The notes under the pieces are model-generated. The model had not been told where the DNA came from. It saw only the letters and a list, made by a program, of their open reading frames with translations, and made no database searches. A DNA stretch of 64,000 nucleotides from Diaporthe sp. PMI_573 (lineage: Eukaryota > Ascomycota > Sordariomycetes > Diaporthales > Diaporthaceae). A program made the position numbers and the translations under genes. Below, one piece after another: positions 61,029-64,000 of the stretch; positions within the stretch are counted from its first letter, which is position 1, and each line of letters begins with the position of its first letter. The DNA is taken from contig JAJTUP010000093.1 of NCBI GenBank assembly GCA_021399435.1, positions 1 to 64,000 on the forward strand, read 5' to 3'.

Positions 61029-61657
61029 TTTGAGAGTGGGGATGCAAGTTCGTGGTAATAGTACGATCGAGGTAGTGATGAAAAAGTTATTCCGAAGCAC
61101 TTGTCAAAAGACTTAGGTGTATCTATCAATACTGAAAGGTCTGTTATTTATATAACAGAATGCTGGCTTCGGAATCCTCCGTGTACCCTAGCCATAATCT
61201 AATTTACGAATCCAGCGGACCACATCGACCGAGCACCGACCGTTGAGTTGAGCAAACTCTGTAACTTCAGCCTAACTCCATCCAATATAGAGCTAGATCT
61301 CAATGCGGAAGGCCCACGGCCTGGGCACAAAACCCGGAAAGTATCGACCGACGGTCGTTCAGTCCGGCCATACCCGATGCACGAGCGCGTCTACGCAACC
61401 GTTCGGCCATACCCGATGCACGAGCGCGTCTACGCAACTGTTCGGCCAGCGCTCGGTCGGTGCTCGGTCGATGTGGGGCATCGGCATCGGCACTTGCAGG
61501 ACTTCCCGCATGCAGATGCAGCACGCCGTGTTTCTCACCTTAGTGGGTCATCGGTTTATAATTTGAAAGCCTTCGCAGCATCCGCGCTCGGTGAATCGAA
61601 ACATGCCCGCTCCGTAAGCAGCCGTCTTATGATCCAAGACAAGACCGATAACCCTTC
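61029..61657. promoter_or_regulatory. Divergent promoter with 23-bp inverted repeat
   Basis: This 629-bp region lies between the starts of the NmrA-like gene (left) and the regulator gene (right). A perfect 23-bp inverted repeat is at 61220-61242 and 61454-61476. Between its arms a 39-bp unit is duplicated in tandem (61365-61403 and 61404-61442, one mismatch). The arms and repeats contain many CGG/CCG triplets, the half-sites bound by Zn2Cys6 proteins, so autoregulation is plausible. The inverted repeat could equally be the remains of a small foldback transposon. Confidence 0.7.
61365..61442. repeat. Two 39-bp tandem repeats
   Basis: The unit beginning CGGCCATACCCGATGCACGA occurs twice in direct succession with a single C/T difference, followed by the start of a third copy (CGGCCA). 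It lies within the inverted repeat of the divergent promoter. Confidence 0.92.
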
Positions 61658-64000
61658 ATGGCGGGCAGCGAGGGTTCATTGCACATTTGGAACTGCCTGA
61701 CCTGCAGGCGCCGGAAGGTCCGCTGCGATCGGCGCTCGCCCTGCTCCCAGTGTTCCAGAGCCGGGTTCGACTGCGCGTTCCCCACGTCCGGTCGGGCTCC
61801 AACGAGGCGAGACGAAGCACCTAGCAGCAGCTCGAGGGCCAGAAATCAGGATTTGCTTACTCGATTGAATCGCCTCGAGGGCATGCTGCAACACATAGGT
61901 GTGCAGCCTGATCCCACCCGCTCCGCCGACGACTTCAATCGGCAAGCAACAGCAGGACAGCGGCGAAATGACGAGGACGCGTTGACGCAAAACATCGGCA
62001 GTATGTTCGTGTCTAAAGACGACACCATTTACATACCCAGCGGGTTCTGGCGGCACATTTCGGATGAAGTTAGTGATCAGTCGCGGGATGCCGTTCTCGC
62101 CGCGCCTTCAGGCACTAATCTACCGGTGCTCCTCCAGGTCACAAACCTCCGCCAGTCATTCGAGGCTGAGTGTCAGCAGTCTAGCATTTTCAGAGATGAA
62201 GTCTCTGAACTGAGGAGCCTGCCATGGGCTCCCTTTCCAGCCTATCACTCTGTGCCATTTGACGTCAACGATTACCAGCCACTGCCATCTCAAATGGCGT
62301 TCATCTGGCAGACGTATTGCGAGAACGTCGACTGGAGCATCAAAATCCTCCATCGGAAGACCATAGATAAGGTCATTCGCGAGTCCAAGGGTAAGTTGGC
62401 CGCGGACTCCGTGCCGTGGCCCGCCGCCCCCGGATCTGTCATCTAACTTATTAGAACAGGGCGACTATCGTCACTGCCGGTGTCTTTGCAGGCACTCCTC
62501 TTCGCTGTATCCTTGGCAGCCATCTCCTCCATGAGTGAAGAGGACGTGTTAGAAAACTTCAACAATTCCCGCATATCCCTCGCTCACCGCCTCTCGATGG
62601 GCGCCGAGGTTTCCCTCGCCAAGGCCGATGTCCTCAACACCACAGATACTCGAGTACTCCAGGCGCTAGTTATTTACGTCGAGGTCAAGAGTCACGAAGC
62701 AGGAACCCGCGCCTCATGGTGCCTCACGGGTCTCGTCGTCCGCATCGCCCTACTTATGGGTCTACACCGCGACGGCTCTCATTTCAAGGACATATCGCCG
62801 TTCAACGCTGAAATGAGGCGGCGATTATGGTGGCATATCTGTTTCATCGACGCTCGCTCAGGGGAGTCACAAACAACCTGCACTCAATTATCTACATTTG
62901 GCATCTTCCAGGATACAGAGCCGCCGACCAACGTCGACGACGAGGATCTCGATCCGCATGATACGAGTCCACCCACAACACGCGACGGCATCTCCGACGC
63001 GTCACTAGCGATTATCCGCTACCATTTCTGGCAGCTCAGTAAGCGGGAGAAGCGCCCATGGTCCCCTATGGCTACCAAGACAGACGCTCAAGAAGCTGTC
63101 ACCATCTCGCCCGAGGCGATCGAGGCCCTGGCAACGACTCGCCAGAAGATCGAAGACAACTTCCTCCGCCACGCCGAGCATGGTAATCCCGGCCACCAAT
63201 TTCTCTCCGATATAGTACGCCACGCCCTCGCGAGATCAGAGCTCAGTTTAAGCACGCAAGACGCACCACCGATAACATCATCCCTCAGCGCCTCTGTATA
63301 TCCTGGCCTCAACCGCATCCTCATCCTTTGCTTGACCGTGCTGGAGCTGTCCAACAGGCTTGAATTGTCTCCCGCCACGAGCGGCTGGTACTGGGGCCTT
63401 CAGCCACCCGTTCCCTGGCGCTGTCTGAGCGTGCTCCTCGTGCAACTCCGGAAACGACCGTGGGGCCCCACGTGCGAACGGGCATGGACGTGTCTCAACA
63501 CATACCTAACCTCATCCACCGCCTTCAGGGCCAACTGTAGGAAGGACATACTGTGGCTGCCGGTGAGAAAGCTCTTGGGAGATGTCACTGAACACCGAAA
63601 GCGAGAGAACGAGCGGATCCAGGGAGACAAAGGCATCGCTCGACAGCTACAATATCTGCAAAAGCCGGATTTTTTACGAGATCCGGACGCATTTTGTCCA
63701 CGTGACTGGCAGAATGCGACGCTCGACATGGCCGAGGTGGAGAGGCAACTGGCTCTGGAGACACAAGTGTCCGAGGGAGGCGCCGATGTTACGTGGGTAT
63801 CACGTGGTAGCGATGACGGCCTCGGGCTTCCAGTAAGGAACCCCGGCTCCCTTACGACTGACAACATGTCGAGCGGCGGGCTTAGCTCTGAAACCCCGGC
63901 GTTCGAGGCAGGCCTGGGCTGGGAGGAACTCGCCGTGGGTGGCACATTTCCGGACTCAGCTGAGGCATGGCAGGCCTGGAATCAGATGATGGCGATGTAA
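61658..64000 (+). CDS. Zn2Cys6 transcription factor with fungal-specific regulatory domain
   Basis: Exons 61658-62390 and 62460-64000 give 757 residues ending at the last base of the window; the 69-bp intron has a GTAAGT donor, CTAAC branch and ACAG acceptor. The binuclear zinc cluster is C13, C16, C23, C29, C32, C39 (spacing 2-6-5-2-6), followed by a linker and a short coiled coil (residues about 65-80) for dimerisation. The middle-homology domain is clear: LLFAVSLAAISSMS, LVVRIALLMGLHRDGSHF, SPFNAEMRRRLWWHICFIDAR and TNVDDEDLDP. The tail is acidic and Ser/Gly-rich, as expected of an activation region. It is nuclear, binds CGG-containing sites and probably activates the adjacent oxygenase, transporter and NmrA-like genes; its own promoter has candidate sites. 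A low-complexity stretch after DARSG may hide a small extra intron, but the frame is open. Confidence 0.93.

Noticed and set aside
61365..61442. CRISPR-like direct repeats
   Set aside because: There are only two adjacent copies without spacers, in a eukaryotic promoter. No CRISPR array exists in the window.
52380..64000. Secondary metabolite cluster with a core synthase
   Set aside because: No polyketide synthase, peptide synthetase, terpene cyclase or prenyltransferase is visible, so catabolism or detoxification is favoured.

Overview
The window reads as filamentous ascomycete DNA (Pezizomycotina, probably a Sordariomycete; the species is not determinable from this sequence). The intact genes have short GT-AG introns of 53-84 bp, some with CTAAC-like branch sites. 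The gene families are typically fungal: Zn2Cys6 regulator, DHA1-type MFS transporter, P450, NmrA-like protein and salicylate-hydroxylase-like monooxygenase. The spacers hold fungal hAT, MULE, Ty1/copia and Ty3/gypsy remains.

Layout. 1-7 kb: a broken ferric-reductase-like gene, a four-helix membrane protein, an intact NCBP3-like RNA-binding gene with one intron, and a coiled-coil hypothetical protein. 8.3-12.3 kb: a chimeric reading frame joining the N-terminal half of a hAT transposase to a GH64 beta-1,3-glucanase domain. This frame is itself split by a second, complete 2,020-bp hAT insertion with a perfect 8-bp target duplication. 13.4-16 kb: a large intronless gene joining a coiled coil, a PD-(D/E)xK-like nuclease core and a protein-kinase-like domain. 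16.4-22.6 kb: a tRNA-Thr-like relic followed by a Ty1/copia block (solo LTR, near-complete element, inverted LTRs, and a solo LTR of a second family nested inside one of them).

23-48 kb is a graveyard. It holds an unknown 389-aa gene, a truncated Mutator-like transposase, several hAT pieces, and broken bits of host genes (AAA+ ATPase, Argonaute N-domain, ubiquitin C-terminal hydrolase, a second ferric-reductase copy). Two plausible live genes stand among them: a short-chain dehydrogenase (38.4-39.2 kb) and a coiled-coil/zinc-ligand protein (45.2-47.2 kb). 49-51.6 kb is a truncated Ty3/gypsy element with one LTR.

52.4-64 kb is a compact set of intact intron-containing genes: FAD-dependent monooxygenase, MFS transporter, pisatin-demethylase-like P450, NmrA-like oxidoreductase/sensor, and a Zn2Cys6 regulator transcribed divergently from the NmrA gene. 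Together they look like a small catabolic or detoxification cluster for an aromatic compound: two oxygenases, a transporter, a redox protein and a pathway regulator. The divergent promoter of the last two genes carries a 23-bp inverted repeat rich in CGG triplets. Intron coordinates were placed by hand from splice consensus, frame and family alignment from memory. No database search was possible.
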